Shown here: positions 16,461 to 25,525 of the stretch, one piece after another | Layout of the letters: each line of letters opens with the position of its first letter | Numbering within the stretch: the first letter of the stretch is position 1 | Origin: Nitrosopumilus sp. | GTDB taxonomy: Archaea > Thermoproteota > Nitrososphaeria > Nitrososphaerales > Nitrosopumilaceae | Direction: 5' to 3' | NCBI RefSeq assembly: GCF_025699255.1 | Contig: NZ_JAILWA010000001.1 | Location: 1-64,000 of the forward strand | DNA length: 64,000 nucleotides | Position numbers and translations under genes: made by a program | The notes under the pieces: generated by a model | The model's input: only the letters and a program-made list of their open reading frames with translations | What the model was told of the DNA's origin: nothing | Databases searched by the model: none

Positions 16461-17252
16461 TTAAGTGTTCAACTTTTTTCGTTCCTTACGCTCAATAATT
16501 ATCATGCCTGCCGCATACAACGCAATCATTGGTCCTGCAACAAACATCATTGTTACACCCGTTCCATCGGGAGTGATTATCGCTCCAAAGATCACTATGA
16601 TCACTATGGCATATCTAATGTTTTTCCTCCAAAAATCTGCATCTACCATTCCTGATGCTGATATTGCATACATTACCAGAGGAAGTTGAAATGAAAAACC
16701 AAATGCCAACAAGAATTGTAAGACAAATGTTACAAATTCCATGACGTTGAGAAAAGTAACTAATCCTGCTCCTTCCCCATATCTGTACAAAAATTCTAAC
16801 ATGTATGGAATCACAAGATTATATGAAAACACACATCCTGCAGTGAACAATCCTAACGCTGGTATTGAAATAGTTCTACTAACGTCAATTTCATTTTCTT
16901 TTAATGCAGGTTTGATGAATCCTACTAACTCTTTAATAATTACAGGCATACTGACTACAATTCCAACGAGTGCTGCAACATACATTTGTGCAAAAAAAGC
17001 TTGTCCTGGAGCTGTTTGTATTAATTGTACATCCTCTGGCACTAAGTTGATTCTCATATGGTTTGTAATTTGTGCCGCAATATTGTGAGTTGGTTCCATG
17101 GTTGGATAGTACAAAGTGAATTGGTTTATTTGAAATGGTTCGGCGTGAAATACTAGCAAAAATACAGAAATCCCTCCTACTACTAGAACAATTCGAACTA
17201 ATCTTTTTCTTAATTCTTCTAAATGTTGATTTATCCCTTCCAATTCGGACAT
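16461..17252 (-). CDS. tatC: Sec-independent translocase subunit TatC
   Basis: 263 residues, six spans. The N-terminal ELEGINQHLEELRKRL is the TatC signature that binds the twin-arginine signal, and FGFSFQLPLVMYAISASG matches the conserved mid-region. TatC is the receptor of the twin-arginine pathway. Upstream of tatA on the same strand. Likely substrates here would be cofactor-containing exported proteins such as copper or PQQ enzymes; no clear RR signal peptide was noted in this window. Confidence 0.93.
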   Translation of the reverse strand: MSELEGINQHLEELRKRLVRIVLVVGGISVFLLVFHAEPFQINQFTLYYPTMEPTHNIAAQITNHMRINLVPEDVQLIQTAPGQAFFAQMYVAALVGIVVSMPVIIKELVGFIKPALKENEIDVSRTISIPALGLFTAGCVFSYNLVIPYMLEFLYRYGEGAGLVTFLNVMEFVTFVLQFLLAFGFSFQLPLVMYAISASGMVDADFWRKNIRYAIVIIVIFGAIITPDGTGVTMMFVAGPMIALYAAGMIIIERKERKKLNT

Positions 17253-17281
17253 CTGATATCTTTGATTCTAAACTATATCAA

Positions 17282-17749
17282 TTATGTGGGAATTGGCAAT
17301 AATTTTGCTTCTGGTAGTCCTGCTTCTTTGAGTTCTTCAGCAGTTATTTCGCCAAATTCTAAAGATATGATTGCTTTTGTATTAAATTTGGACTCCATCT
17401 CCTTTGCCAAATCTGAAATTTCTTTTGCAGAGTAGATTTCTTTTGAATCTTTAAGGAAAATTCTTTCACCTTTTTCCATTTCTTTGCCATTGTATTTTCC
17501 TTGCAAAAATTTGGTAATTTCCGGCACTTCTTTTCTATCTATGTTATTATGAAAAAAGCAAATCCCTTTTACCGATTCATAATCATATGCAGTTCCGTTT
17601 CGATACATGAAAACTCCGATAAAGTGTGCTTCATCTTCTGGTTCTCTCACACATTTGATCTCCCAATTAAGTAATTTACTTTCATCATACGAATATCCTC
17701 CTAATTCATCTGAAGTCAATTTCCAATATCTCATTCTGCCTTTAGCCAT
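17282..17749 (-). CDS. Conserved protein of unknown function
   Basis: 155 residues, not recognised. Begins MAKGRMRYWKLTSDELGGYS. It is a soluble alpha/beta protein with many aromatic residues in the first half and an EITAEELKEAGLPEAKLLPIPT end. No metal or nucleotide motif. It follows tatC by 29 bp upstream on the same strand and could be in the same transcript. Confidence 0.6.
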   Translation of the reverse strand: MAKGRMRYWKLTSDELGGYSYDESKLLNWEIKCVREPEDEAHFIGVFMYRNGTAYDYESVKGICFFHNNIDRKEVPEITKFLQGKYNGKEMEKGERIFLKDSKEIYSAKEISDLAKEMESKFNTKAIISLEFGEITAEELKEAGLPEAKLLPIPT

Positions 17750-17835
17750 TATGATTAACTGAGAATTGTGCTGATATAAATTCCATCTCTATGTGACTAG
17801 TGCCCTTTTTTATAGGAAATCTATGATATTTCTCC

Positions 17836-18210
17836 ATGACAGATCCATCCAATCCTCTTTTTCCTGTAGAGGTCGATGATTATCCAAAACTCTTTGATTA
17901 TGTACTTACTGCAAATGGATTAGTCTATTTTCAAGTTTTAAAAAGAAATTACGTTCTTGGAAATGATATGTCTCAGGATGAATACAATAAACTGCGATTG
18001 TTGTATGTGTACTATGCAACTGCAAATCGTAATCCTAAAGAAGTGTTTGCATGGCAAGATATTTGCGTAACTCTTGATGAAAAAGGAATCATAGAAAAAA
18101 ATATGTTTCAATCAAAAGAAGATTTAAAAAATAAATTGTTAATTATTGAGAATCCAAATTACCGTTCTGGGCTTTATCGAAAATATGTTGATTACTCTAA
18201 AGGAAAATAA
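17836..18210 (+). CDS. Conserved protein of unknown function
   Basis: 124 residues, not recognised. Soluble, tyrosine-rich (LRLLYVYYATANRNP; YRSGLYRKYVDY). It precedes the purSQLF group in the same direction, separated by 145 bp holding a GC-richer, foldable stretch and a TATA box, so it is probably not in the pur transcript. Confidence 0.55.
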   Translation: MTDPSNPLFPVEVDDYPKLFDYVLTANGLVYFQVLKRNYVLGNDMSQDEYNKLRLLYVYYATANRNPKEVFAWQDICVTLDEKGIIEKNMFQSKEDLKNKLLIIENPNYRSGLYRKYVDYSKGK

Positions 18211-18221
18211 ATTCAAAGTAA

Positions 18222-18291
18222 CCGGACTGGGCTGATAATATCCATACAATACAAGTCCTCAGAACCGGATACCTGCCATGTATCTCCAAGG
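18222..18291 (+). ncRNA. Candidate structured RNA or leader upstream of purS
   Basis: About 46% G+C against about one third around it. GGACT (18224-18228) can pair with AGTCC (18254-18258), and GGATAC (18267-18272) with GTATCT (18280-18285); CCGG occurs at 18222 and 18265 and allows an alternative pairing. A TATA box lies just after it, so it is either a short RNA of its own, the 3' end of the preceding transcript, or a DNA-level control site for the pur genes. Strand is assumed. Confidence 0.3.
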
Positions 18292-18294
18292 AAG

Positions 18295-18301
18295 TATAAA
18301 A
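18295..18301 (+). promoter_or_regulatory. TATA box for the purS-purQ-purL transcript
   Basis: TATAAAA at 18295-18301, 55 bp before the purS ATG. With the usual archaeal spacing, transcription would start near 18323-18327, leaving a 5' leader of about 30 bases. Confidence 0.5.
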
Positions 18302-18355
18302 GCACAAAACTTTTCGGAAGATAGATTAACCTCAATTTTGTTTTTTAACTTGTAA

Positions 18356-18616
18356 ATGGCAACATACAGTGTACACGTGGTTATTGAAAACAAGCCTGGG
18401 ATTAGTGATCCTGAAGGTGATACCATACTAAATGATTTAGTTCTAAAGGGAACTCACAAAACTGTTTCTAAAATCAAAACTGCCAAAATGCTAAAATTCA
18501 CAATTAAAGAAAAAGACAAAAAAACTGCAAAATTAAAAGTTCAAGAAATTTGTGACGATTTGAGGGTGTATAATCCTATGGTTAGTAAAGTAACTCTGGA
18601 TGTTTTTGAAAATTAA
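18356..18616 (+). CDS. purS: FGAM synthase subunit PurS
   Basis: 86 residues, the normal length. ATYSVHVVIENKPGISDPEG and the C-terminal CDDLRVYNPMVSKVTLDV fit the small PurS dimer. PurS links PurQ and PurL and channels ammonia to form FGAM from FGAR. It begins the purS-purQ-purL-purF run on the plus strand. Confidence 0.93.
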   Translation: MATYSVHVVIENKPGISDPEGDTILNDLVLKGTHKTVSKIKTAKMLKFTIKEKDKKTAKLKVQEICDDLRVYNPMVSKVTLDVFEN

Positions 18617-18690
18617 ATTGTTCTTGAAAAGATCGTAAAAACTCAATCCTTAATCATATAGTTTAGATATCTCTGAATACTAAAACGATT

Positions 18691-19371
18691 GTGAAAGTCG
18701 GAGTTGTAGTTTTTCCTGGTAGTAATTGTGATCGGGATATGTTTCATGTTTTAACAGATGTGTTTAATCTTGATGCTCAGTATTATTGGCATGAAAAAAG
18801 CCTCCCAAAAAATATTGATGCTGTAATTCTTCCTGGCGGATTCTCTTATGGTGATAGACTCCGAGCAGGAGTTATCGCAGCTCATAGTCCGATAATTAAA
18901 GACGTTAAAAAAATGGCCGAGAAAGGCATTCCAATTTTGGGGGTCTGTAACGGATTTCAAATTCTGGTAGAGTCAGGACTTCTTCCTGGTGTTTTACTGA
19001 AAAACGAATCTCTTAATTTTATGTGTGAATGGACTAGTCTGATTGTTGAAAACAATAAAACCCCTTTTACAAATAAATTTAAACTCAATCAGAGAATTCC
19101 AATCCCTATAGCAAATGGCGAAGGCAGGTATTATGTTGATGATGACATGATGAAAAAATTAATGAAAAAAAATCAAATAGTTTTTAGATATAGTGAAATT
19201 GTAAATGGCTCTGTAAATCGAATTGCTGGTGTTTGTAATGAAGATGGAAATGTTGTGGGAATGATGCCTCATCCTGAAAGAGCAGTAGAATCTGATATTA
19301 ACCCCATTGATAACAAACCTTCTTCACTTATCTTTGAATCCCTATTAACACAAACGGGTGTTGCTAAATGA
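18691..19371 (+). CDS. purQ: FGAM synthase glutaminase subunit PurQ
   Basis: 226 residues from a GTG start. Class I glutamine amidotransferase: GVVVFPGSNCDRD at the start, PGGFSYGDRLRAG, nucleophile Cys86 in GVCNGFQIL, and the His/Glu pair in MMPHPERAVE. It releases ammonia from glutamine for PurL. Its stop overlaps the purL start (ATGA), a typical translational coupling. Confidence 0.95.
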   Translation: MKVGVVVFPGSNCDRDMFHVLTDVFNLDAQYYWHEKSLPKNIDAVILPGGFSYGDRLRAGVIAAHSPIIKDVKKMAEKGIPILGVCNGFQILVESGLLPGVLLKNESLNFMCEWTSLIVENNKTPFTNKFKLNQRIPIPIANGEGRYYVDDDMMKKLMKKNQIVFRYSEIVNGSVNRIAGVCNEDGNVVGMMPHPERAVESDINPIDNKPSSLIFESLLTQTGVAK

Positions 19372-21539
19372 GTCTAGAAGAACAAGAGCTTGATGAACTT
19401 AAATCAAAAATTGGAAGAGATCCTACTTCTACTGAATTACAAATTGTAGCTGCAGAATGGTCTGAACATTGTTCATACAAATCCTCAAAAAGACACCTCA
19501 AAATGTTGCCTATGACTGGTCCTTTAATTATCAACGAGAAAGGATACGATTCTGGCGTTTTAGATGTTGGTGATGGATATGTTGTCACTGCTCATATTGA
19601 AAGTCATAATCATCCATCCGCTGTTGAACCCTATGGTGGTGCAGCAACAGGTGTTGGTGGTGTAATTAGAGATATTTTATCTGCTGGAACTAGACCTGTT
19701 GCAATTTTTAATGGATTGCGATTTGGAAATATTGAAAAAGATATTCAAGCTCGTTGGTTATTCAAAAATGCTGTCACTGGAATTGCTGATTATGGAAATT
19801 GTTTAGGTATTCCAACTATAGGTGGTGAAGTTGAATTTGATCAATGTTATGAAAATTATGCACTAGTTGATGTTGCTGCATTAGGTTTTGGCAAAAAAGA
19901 AAACTTGATCAAAAATCATGCAAAAAAAGACGACATTGTAGTTTTGATGGGAGGTTCAACTGGCAGAGATGGAATAGGTGGCTCACAATTTGCTTCTGAC
20001 TCTTTAGAATCAGAAGACCGTTCTGCTGTTCAAATACCAGATCCTTTCATTGAAAAATTGATTATTGAAGCTGTTTTACAAGCTCGTAATGATGGATTGA
20101 TTCACGCTATGAAGGATCTTGGCGGCGGTGGATTGTCCTGTGCAATTTCTGAGACTGCAGATGCACTTGAAATTGGTATAGAGATGGATGTTGACAAAGT
20201 TCACACTCGTGAATCTGATATGCATCCTGATGAAATCATGATTTCTGAATCTCAAGAAAGAATGTTGATTGTTACAAGTAAAACTAAATTAAAAAAACTA
20301 CAAGATATTTGTAAAAAATTTCGTATTGGTTGTTCTGTAATTGGTAAGGTGAAATTTGATAATCAAATGCATGTCAAAAAAGGCAAAAAAACATTTGCAA
20401 ATTTGCCTACTGATGTTGTAGCTAATGCTACTTTGCTTGATTTACCTTCTCAAAAACCTGTTTATCTAAAGTCTATCGAAAATGAAAAAAAACTTAAATC
20501 TATTTCTAATTTTTCCAAAACCTTGATGAAGTTACTTAAATCTCCAAATATTGCAAGCAAGATTTGGGTATATGGCCAATATGATCATGAGGTTGGAATT
20601 CGCACTGTTGTCAAACCTGGATCTGATGCTTCTGTATTAAGATTAGATAATGGAAAATATCTTTCAGCAAAAATTGACGGAAATCCCAAACAATGTTATA
20701 TTAATCCTAGAGAAGGTGCAATTGGTTGTTTTGAAGAAGCATGTAGAAATGTTGTTTGTACAGGAGCAAAACCTATTGGAATGCTTGATCACCTGCAATT
20801 TGGTAATCCCAAAGACCCAGAAATTTTTTGGACCTTTTTGGAATCTTTGAAAGGCTTAACTGATTTTGCAAAATCCTTTGAAATTCCATGTGTTGGTGGT
20901 AAAGTTAGTTTGTATAATGAGACTCCTGCAGGTCCGATTAAACCAACTCCTGTCATTGGCGTAATTGGATTAATTGACAAAAAACCATCAATCCCACAGA
21001 AAATAGTAAAAAATGATGTGCTTCTCATAATTGGTAATACTAAAAATGAACTTGGAGGCTCTGAATATTTTGAATACATTCATAAATTTGTTGGAGGCAA
21101 GTGTCCTACAGTAAACTTTGAAGATTCAAAGAAAAATATGAAATCTGTTCTAAGTCTAATTGACAAAAATCTTGTAAAATCTGTACATGATTGCTCAAAA
21201 GGCGGATTGGCTGTTGCTGTTTCTGAAATTTGCATGATTAATCAAATTGGATGTAAAATTTTACTGAATAAAGTCCCTGCTGAAAAACTAGATGTAGACC
21301 GAATTTTGTTTTCTGAAAGTCATTCCAGATATTTGATTTCTTTTGACAAGAAAAATCTTTCAAAGATTGAAAGCATTCTCAAAAAGAACAAAATTTTATT
21401 CAAAGAAATTGGTCAGTTTGGTGGTGAAAAAATTCAATTTATGAATAGTACAAAATCTGTTGTTAATCTTGATGTAAAAAAAGCACAAAAATCTTGGTTA
21501 CATGCTCTTCCCAATTTGGTTCTTCACGGCAAAAAGTGA
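19368..21539 (+). CDS. purL: FGAM synthase large subunit PurL
   Basis: 723 residues, the small-type PurL that works with separate PurS and PurQ. Signatures: AEWSEHCSYKSSKRHL, HIESHNHPSAVEPYGGAATG with the phosphate/metal region, GGGGLSCAISETADAL, and in the second half HDCSKGGLAVAVSEICM. It uses ATP to convert FGAR plus ammonia to FGAM. Starts within the purQ stop codon. Confidence 0.96.
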   Translation: MSLEEQELDELKSKIGRDPTSTELQIVAAEWSEHCSYKSSKRHLKMLPMTGPLIINEKGYDSGVLDVGDGYVVTAHIESHNHPSAVEPYGGAATGVGGVIRDILSAGTRPVAIFNGLRFGNIEKDIQARWLFKNAVTGIADYGNCLGIPTIGGEVEFDQCYENYALVDVAALGFGKKENLIKNHAKKDDIVVLMGGSTGRDGIGGSQFASDSLESEDRSAVQIPDPFIEKLIIEAVLQARNDGLIHAMKDLGGGGLSCAISETADALEIGIEMDVDKVHTRESDMHPDEIMISESQERMLIVTSKTKLKKLQDICKKFRIGCSVIGKVKFDNQMHVKKGKKTFANLPTDVVANATLLDLPSQKPVYLKSIENEKKLKSISNFSKTLMKLLKSPNIASKIWVYGQYDHEVGIRTVVKPGSDASVLRLDNGKYLSAKIDGNPKQCYINPREGAIGCFEEACRNVVCTGAKPIGMLDHLQFGNPKDPEIFWTFLESLKGLTDFAKSFEIPCVGGKVSLYNETPAGPIKPTPVIGVIGLIDKKPSIPQKIVKNDVLLIIGNTKNELGGSEYFEYIHKFVGGKCPTVNFEDSKKNMKSVLSLIDKNLVKSVHDCSKGGLAVAVSEICMINQIGCKILLNKVPAEKLDVDRILFSESHSRYLISFDKKNLSKIESILKKNKILFKEIGQFGGEKIQFMNSTKSVVNLDVKKAQKSWLHALPNLVLHGKK

Positions 21540-21540
21540 T

Positions 21541-21733
21541 CCTAATATTTTGACGTATTTGTCCTCTAGTTTTATTTGATAAACGTATTTTTGATCGCAC
21601 AAAGTGATCAGCATTTTTATTGTTCAAAGTTACATGATGGATCAGGGATGGGGTCATTATCTGATTTATCAGCTGAGTCTTACACTTTTTCTAATTTTTT
21701 AACATTATCTGAAACAAGGGGAATGAAATAGCA
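21541..21733. other. purL-purF spacer with repeated ATCAG/CTGAT motifs
   Basis: A 193-bp spacer with no gene. ATCAG appears at 21607, 21641 and 21668, and its complement CTGAT at 21661, so CTGAT can pair with either neighbour (the nearest gives CTGAT-TT-ATCAG). TGATC at 21592 and GATCA at 21606 form another small dyad. It may carry the purF promoter and a control site. A C/D guide RNA reading was considered and not accepted. Confidence 0.3.
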
Positions 21734-23179
21734 TTGCCTAAAGTTAAGGAGAATTGTGGTGTAGTTGGAATTTACAGCTTAACTGGAAAAAATGTCATTC
21801 CTATGGTTTTTGATGCTTTACGGGCTTTACAACATAGAGGGCAAGAAGCTTGGGGCTTTGCAGTTCCAAACAAACCTCCATTCAAAAGAGTAGGTTTGGT
21901 TTCGCATTCTTCGTCTGAATTTAAAAAAATAGCTCAAGAATATGAATCACCTTGTGTTATTGGACATGTTAGATATTCTACAATGGGTAAAAGTACTCTT
22001 GAAAATGCGCAACCTCTGAAAGTAAAAGATCTATGTATTGCACATAATGGCACCATTGCAAATGCACAAGAACTATCTAACTTGGTAGGTGGATGCTCTT
22101 TTACTCCTCAAAATGCCAGTGATACTCTAGTAGCTGCTGAACGTCTGGTCTCATTAATTTCTGAAAATGGTCAAATGGGAAAAGCATTATCTATTTTAAA
22201 AAATGAAATGGTTGGCTCTTATTGTTTTACTTTTATTTCGGATGATAATTCTGTATATGCAGCTAGAGACCCCAAAGGATTTCGTCCAATGGTTTTAGGA
22301 CACAAAGAATCTGATAATACATACATTGTAACTTCTGAATCATCTGCAGTTACTGCAGTTGGTGCAACACTTCAACGCGATGTAATTCCTGGAGAATTAA
22401 TTAAATTAAGCAAAACTGGTTTGGAAACTGAAAAATTTTCAACTGATACTTCTCGAGCTCATTGCTCTTTTGAATTCACTTACTTTGCACATCCTTCAAG
22501 TAATATGGAGGGACACAACATTTACCTTTCAAGAAAAAAAATTGGGCAGTTTATGGCAAAGAAGTTCCCTATCGTAGATGCAGATTTGGTAATTCCGGTA
22601 CCTGATTCTGCAAGACCAGCTGCGTTGGGTTATGCTCAAGAACTTGGTGTATCTTTTGATGAAGGTTTACTAAAAGACAGATACAGTAAGAAAGGTCCTT
22701 TGAGAAGTTTCATTGAGCCACATCAAAGTGACAGAGTTGACATAAATCGTTGGATAATTCCCATTACTGAAATAATTAAAGATAAACATGTGGTTGTAAT
22801 TGATGATAGTCTAGTTAGAGGTACTAGCTCAAAAGCCATTATTAAGGCTCTTCGTCGTGCAGGAGCTAAAAAAATTAGCATGTTAATCACATATCCTCAG
22901 ATAAACTATCCTTGTTATGCGGGAATTGATTTTCCTTCCCAAGAAGAATTAGCTACGTTTGCTAATGGAAAAGAAATGACTAGTGATGAAATTACTGAGA
23001 TGGTAAGACAAAGTATTGGTGTTGATTTTTTGGGTTATAATGATGCTGAAAATCTAGCAAATGCTGTTGGAATTCCAAAAGATTCTATGTGCTTTACTTG
23101 TTCTTCCGGAAATTATGATTCTTTGGGGATACAACCTGATTTCACTAAACGTGAACAAATTAAAGGAATTAAAAATTAA
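21734..23179 (+). CDS. purF: Amidophosphoribosyltransferase
   Basis: 481 residues from a TTG start. Cys8 after MPKVKEN is the N-terminal nucleophile once the short leader is removed (CGVVGIYSLTG). The glutaminase part has ALQHRGQEAWGFAV and CIAHNGTIANAQELSN; the phosphoribosyltransferase part has the PRPP loop VVVIDDSLVRGTSSKAI. It commits PRPP to purine synthesis. C-terminal cysteines (CFTCSSGNY) match PurF types that carry an Fe-S cluster. Fourth in the pur run. Confidence 0.95.
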   Translation: MPKVKENCGVVGIYSLTGKNVIPMVFDALRALQHRGQEAWGFAVPNKPPFKRVGLVSHSSSEFKKIAQEYESPCVIGHVRYSTMGKSTLENAQPLKVKDLCIAHNGTIANAQELSNLVGGCSFTPQNASDTLVAAERLVSLISENGQMGKALSILKNEMVGSYCFTFISDDNSVYAARDPKGFRPMVLGHKESDNTYIVTSESSAVTAVGATLQRDVIPGELIKLSKTGLETEKFSTDTSRAHCSFEFTYFAHPSSNMEGHNIYLSRKKIGQFMAKKFPIVDADLVIPVPDSARPAALGYAQELGVSFDEGLLKDRYSKKGPLRSFIEPHQSDRVDINRWIIPITEIIKDKHVVVIDDSLVRGTSSKAIIKALRRAGAKKISMLITYPQINYPCYAGIDFPSQEELATFANGKEMTSDEITEMVRQSIGVDFLGYNDAENLANAVGIPKDSMCFTCSSGNYDSLGIQPDFTKREQIKGIKN

Positions 23180-23223
23180 TCCTTTGGGATTTAATTAAAT
23201 ATAGTTTGCACTTTTCTTTTATT

Positions 23224-23502
23224 ATGCAAGCAATCTGGAATGATGTAGTCATTGCTGAAAGTGATGATACCGTAGAGGTTGAAGGGAATCATTATTTTCC
23301 ATTTGATTCTATAAAACAAGAATATTTTAAAAAAACTGAACTAACTACTTTTTGTGGTTGGAAAGGGATGGCAAATTATTATTCTGTTAGCGTAAATGGA
23401 AAAACAAACAAAGATTGTGCTTGGTATTATGCTGATCCAAATGATGCAGCCATAAAAATTAAAGGGATGATTGCATTTTGGAATGGTGTCAAAGTCAAGT
23501 AA
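23224..23502 (+). CDS. DUF427 family protein
   Basis: 92 residues from the ATG at 23224 (MQAIWNDVVIAESD); a TTG six codons upstream is in frame but the family normally begins at this ATG. Family pattern: VIAESDDTVEVEGNHYFPF, TTFCGWKGMANYYSV, and CAWYYADP.DAA. A small beta barrel of unknown biochemical role, widespread in bacteria and archaea. Confidence 0.85.
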   Translation: MQAIWNDVVIAESDDTVEVEGNHYFPFDSIKQEYFKKTELTTFCGWKGMANYYSVSVNGKTNKDCAWYYADPNDAAIKIKGMIAFWNGVKVK

Positions 23503-23524
23503 TTATTTTTAATTAGAACAAATA

Positions 23525-23920
23525 TTGTTAACTGTGAGACAATACACCGTAATCATTGGTCTGGGAATTGGTGCAATTACAGTAATGGGAATTTTTTTTG
23601 GAATGGACATTTTAAAATTATCTGTTTCAACTCAAGAATATGATATCTTTGTTGATCCAATTTTGGACAAACAAAGTTTGTTTGTAATGGGCAGAGTAAC
23701 AATACAAAATACTGGTTCTCAACCTTTGACAAATGTACATGTAAATTTTGGTGATGGCGATACTTTGGACTTGGGAACTTTGAAAAAAGGCCAAAAAATT
23801 ATTGTGTCTCCTCCTCCTGAAAATTCAATGCAGTTTGTAATGATAAGTGCAGATAATGATATTTTTGTAAGTAAAGCGTATCGAGAAATGCCAAAAATGG
23901 TTGGAATGATGGGTTCTTAA
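23525..23920 (+). CDS. Membrane-anchored extracytoplasmic beta domain
   Basis: 131 residues, TTG start (a GTG three codons in is also possible). One N-terminal span (YTVIIGLGIGAITVMGIFFGM) and then a beta domain with DKQSLFVMGRVTIQNTGSQPLTNVHVNFGD cut by the usual Ig/CARDB-like alternation. Probably an exported, N-terminally anchored small domain. Function unknown. Confidence 0.65.
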   Translation: MLTVRQYTVIIGLGIGAITVMGIFFGMDILKLSVSTQEYDIFVDPILDKQSLFVMGRVTIQNTGSQPLTNVHVNFGDGDTLDLGTLKKGQKIIVSPPPENSMQFVMISADNDIFVSKAYREMPKMVGMMGS

Positions 23921-24073
23921 TTTCTCTATATTGTTCTTTTTCTAATTCCTCAGTTGTGCGTAAATATGGAAAATTAAATTTCCCATATTTGGGACTTAAC
24001 ACTATAACATAATAAGAAAAAGTATGAACACCATATTAGAATAAAATATGATTAAAATTAAGAGGAGTGTCCA

Positions 24074-24673
24074 TTGACTAATTGTATAATAATAGATGAT
24101 GATTCTGATATTTGTGATATTTTTTGTGAATTGTTAGATATTGTCAATGTGAAAGTTCTTGGAGTTAGTACTGATGGAAAAGATGCATTAAATCTCTATA
24201 AAAAACACGGTCCAGATATTGTTTTTACGGATCTGCAAATGGAACGCCATGATGGTTATTTTGTAGTTGAAACAATCAAAGATGAATACCCTGATGCAAA
24301 GATTGCGGTAATTACAGGAGATCTAAATGCTGTGCATTCTCCAATTCTTAATTTACTCAAAATTCCAATTATTCAAAAACCCTTTGACATACATGAAATC
24401 AAACAACTTCTAATTGATATCTTTTTGATGGATTTTTCAATTCCATCATCTTTTGAAATTCAATATAAATTCAAAAATGATGTAACTGTATATTCTTGCA
24501 ATGTAAATTATTCCCAATATAGAAATTTTAAAAAATTGCCTGTTGTTGAAGATTGTGTTGTGACTAGTGAGAAAAACATCCCTGCTTCTAATCAACTAGA
24601 AGATGCTCTTCAAATGGCAAACCAGAACGATACCACTAAAATTCGTAATTTATCTGAGGTTGTTGTAGAATGA
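24074..24673 (+). CDS. Response regulator, receiver domain only plus short tail
   Basis: 199 residues from a TTG start preceded by GAGGAG. Receiver features: acidic pocket Asp8-Asp10 in IIIDDDSD, phospho-acceptor Asp53 in DIVFTDLQM, Thr81 in VITGD and Lys102 in IIQKPF. After residue 125 there is a beta/alpha tail without a recognised DNA-binding fold, so the output may be by protein contact. A winged-helix gene follows after 51 bp in the same direction and may be its partner. Confidence 0.85.
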   Translation: MTNCIIIDDDSDICDIFCELLDIVNVKVLGVSTDGKDALNLYKKHGPDIVFTDLQMERHDGYFVVETIKDEYPDAKIAVITGDLNAVHSPILNLLKIPIIQKPFDIHEIKQLLIDIFLMDFSIPSSFEIQYKFKNDVTVYSCNVNYSQYRNFKKLPVVEDCVVTSEKNIPASNQLEDALQMANQNDTTKIRNLSEVVVE

Positions 24674-24724
24674 ACTTGAAAATGACCTTATATTCAATGA
24701 AAATTAATATGAAAGTAATGGAGT

Positions 24725-25345
24725 ATGAATATTATGACTGATATTGACACTTTTTTTGCTCCTTCACTTGAAAAAATCATTTCTGACAATTTGGGCAAAA
24801 CTACTTTTCATAGCATCCAAAATCGACTATTTGAAAAATATGGTGTTTCGATAACTGAATCAATTAAGGATTTCAAAAAATTAGATTCTGTATTACGAGA
24901 ATTTTTTGGCGCTGGTGCTGAAGGATTAGAAAAAAAATTCCTAGACCGCATATGCGCAATAAAATCAAAACAAGACAGAATTGAAAAAAGATTTACTATA
25001 TCTGATCCTGAAATCAGTCAATCTATTCTAAAAGCATTTAGTGATGATGAAATGTCTAGAATCCTTAACTCTTCAATTGGAGAACCTTGGACCATTTCTG
25101 AAATTTTAGAGAAATTGGATATTCCAACCACTTCTGGATATAGAAAAATCAATTCCTTAATCAAAGATGGATTATTGATAAAAACAGGTTCTGAATTGAC
25201 TTCTAATAATAGAGTTGTTGAGAAATACAAATCTCTTTTTGACAATGTCAATATTGATTTTAACAATAAAGTAACTGTTCATGTTCAATTTACTCAAGAA
25301 GTTATTATGAACAGCACTGTTCTAAAAACAGTTTATGGCGAATAA
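24725..25345 (+). CDS. Winged-helix transcription regulator
   Basis: 206 residues. The N-terminal 90 residues are helical (DTFFAPSLEKIISDNLGKTT; KKFLDRICAIKSKQDRIEKR). Residues 105-165 are a winged helix: SRILNSSIGEPWTISEILEK with recognition helix PTTSGYRKINSLIKDGLL. The C-terminal beta part (VTVHVQFTQEVIMN) may dimerise or bind ligand. Start at ATG 24725; ATG 24734 is possible. It follows the receiver protein and may be controlled by it. Confidence 0.7.
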   Translation: MNIMTDIDTFFAPSLEKIISDNLGKTTFHSIQNRLFEKYGVSITESIKDFKKLDSVLREFFGAGAEGLEKKFLDRICAIKSKQDRIEKRFTISDPEISQSILKAFSDDEMSRILNSSIGEPWTISEILEKLDIPTTSGYRKINSLIKDGLLIKTGSELTSNNRVVEKYKSLFDNVNIDFNNKVTVHVQFTQEVIMNSTVLKTVYGE

Positions 25346-25380
25346 CTACCTGGATATTTTGTGACATTTTTTAATACTTT

Positions 25381-25449
25381 TTAATCGTCATCAAAATCAT
25401 AATCGTCATCATCATAACACTCGATGAAATCAAAATCATACATTTTCAT
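25381..25449 (-). CDS. Acidic micro-ORF, 22 aa
   Basis: Reads MKMYDFDFIECYDDDDYDFD plus DD and a stop. Tyr/Asp-rich tails of this kind end other small thaumarchaeal proteins. Followed by a T-rich stretch typical of archaeal termination. Expression is uncertain; the simple composition could also be chance. Confidence 0.25.
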   Translation of the reverse strand: MKMYDFDFIECYDDDDYDFDDD

Positions 25450-25525
25450 AATTTGATTAGATTTACATGGTATATTGATGCTAAGTATGTAAATCCTGTT
25501 TTTTACAAAAACTATATAGTTTTTG

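Noticed and set aside
16278-17088. Plus-strand frames opposite tatA and tatC
   Set aside because: Hydrophobic antisense frames of membrane genes; the minus-strand proteins match TatA and TatC along their full length.
18222-18291. tRNA-like or C/D RNA reading of the purS upstream segment
   Set aside because: No T-loop sequence, no anticodon arm, and no proper C or D box; kept only as a generic candidate structure.
21604-21677. Possible C/D box guide RNA upstream of purF (ATGATGG ... CTGA ... CTGA)
   Set aside because: The distance between the C-like box and the first CTGA is about 20 bases, longer than the usual 12 or so, and the box itself deviates from RTGATGA.
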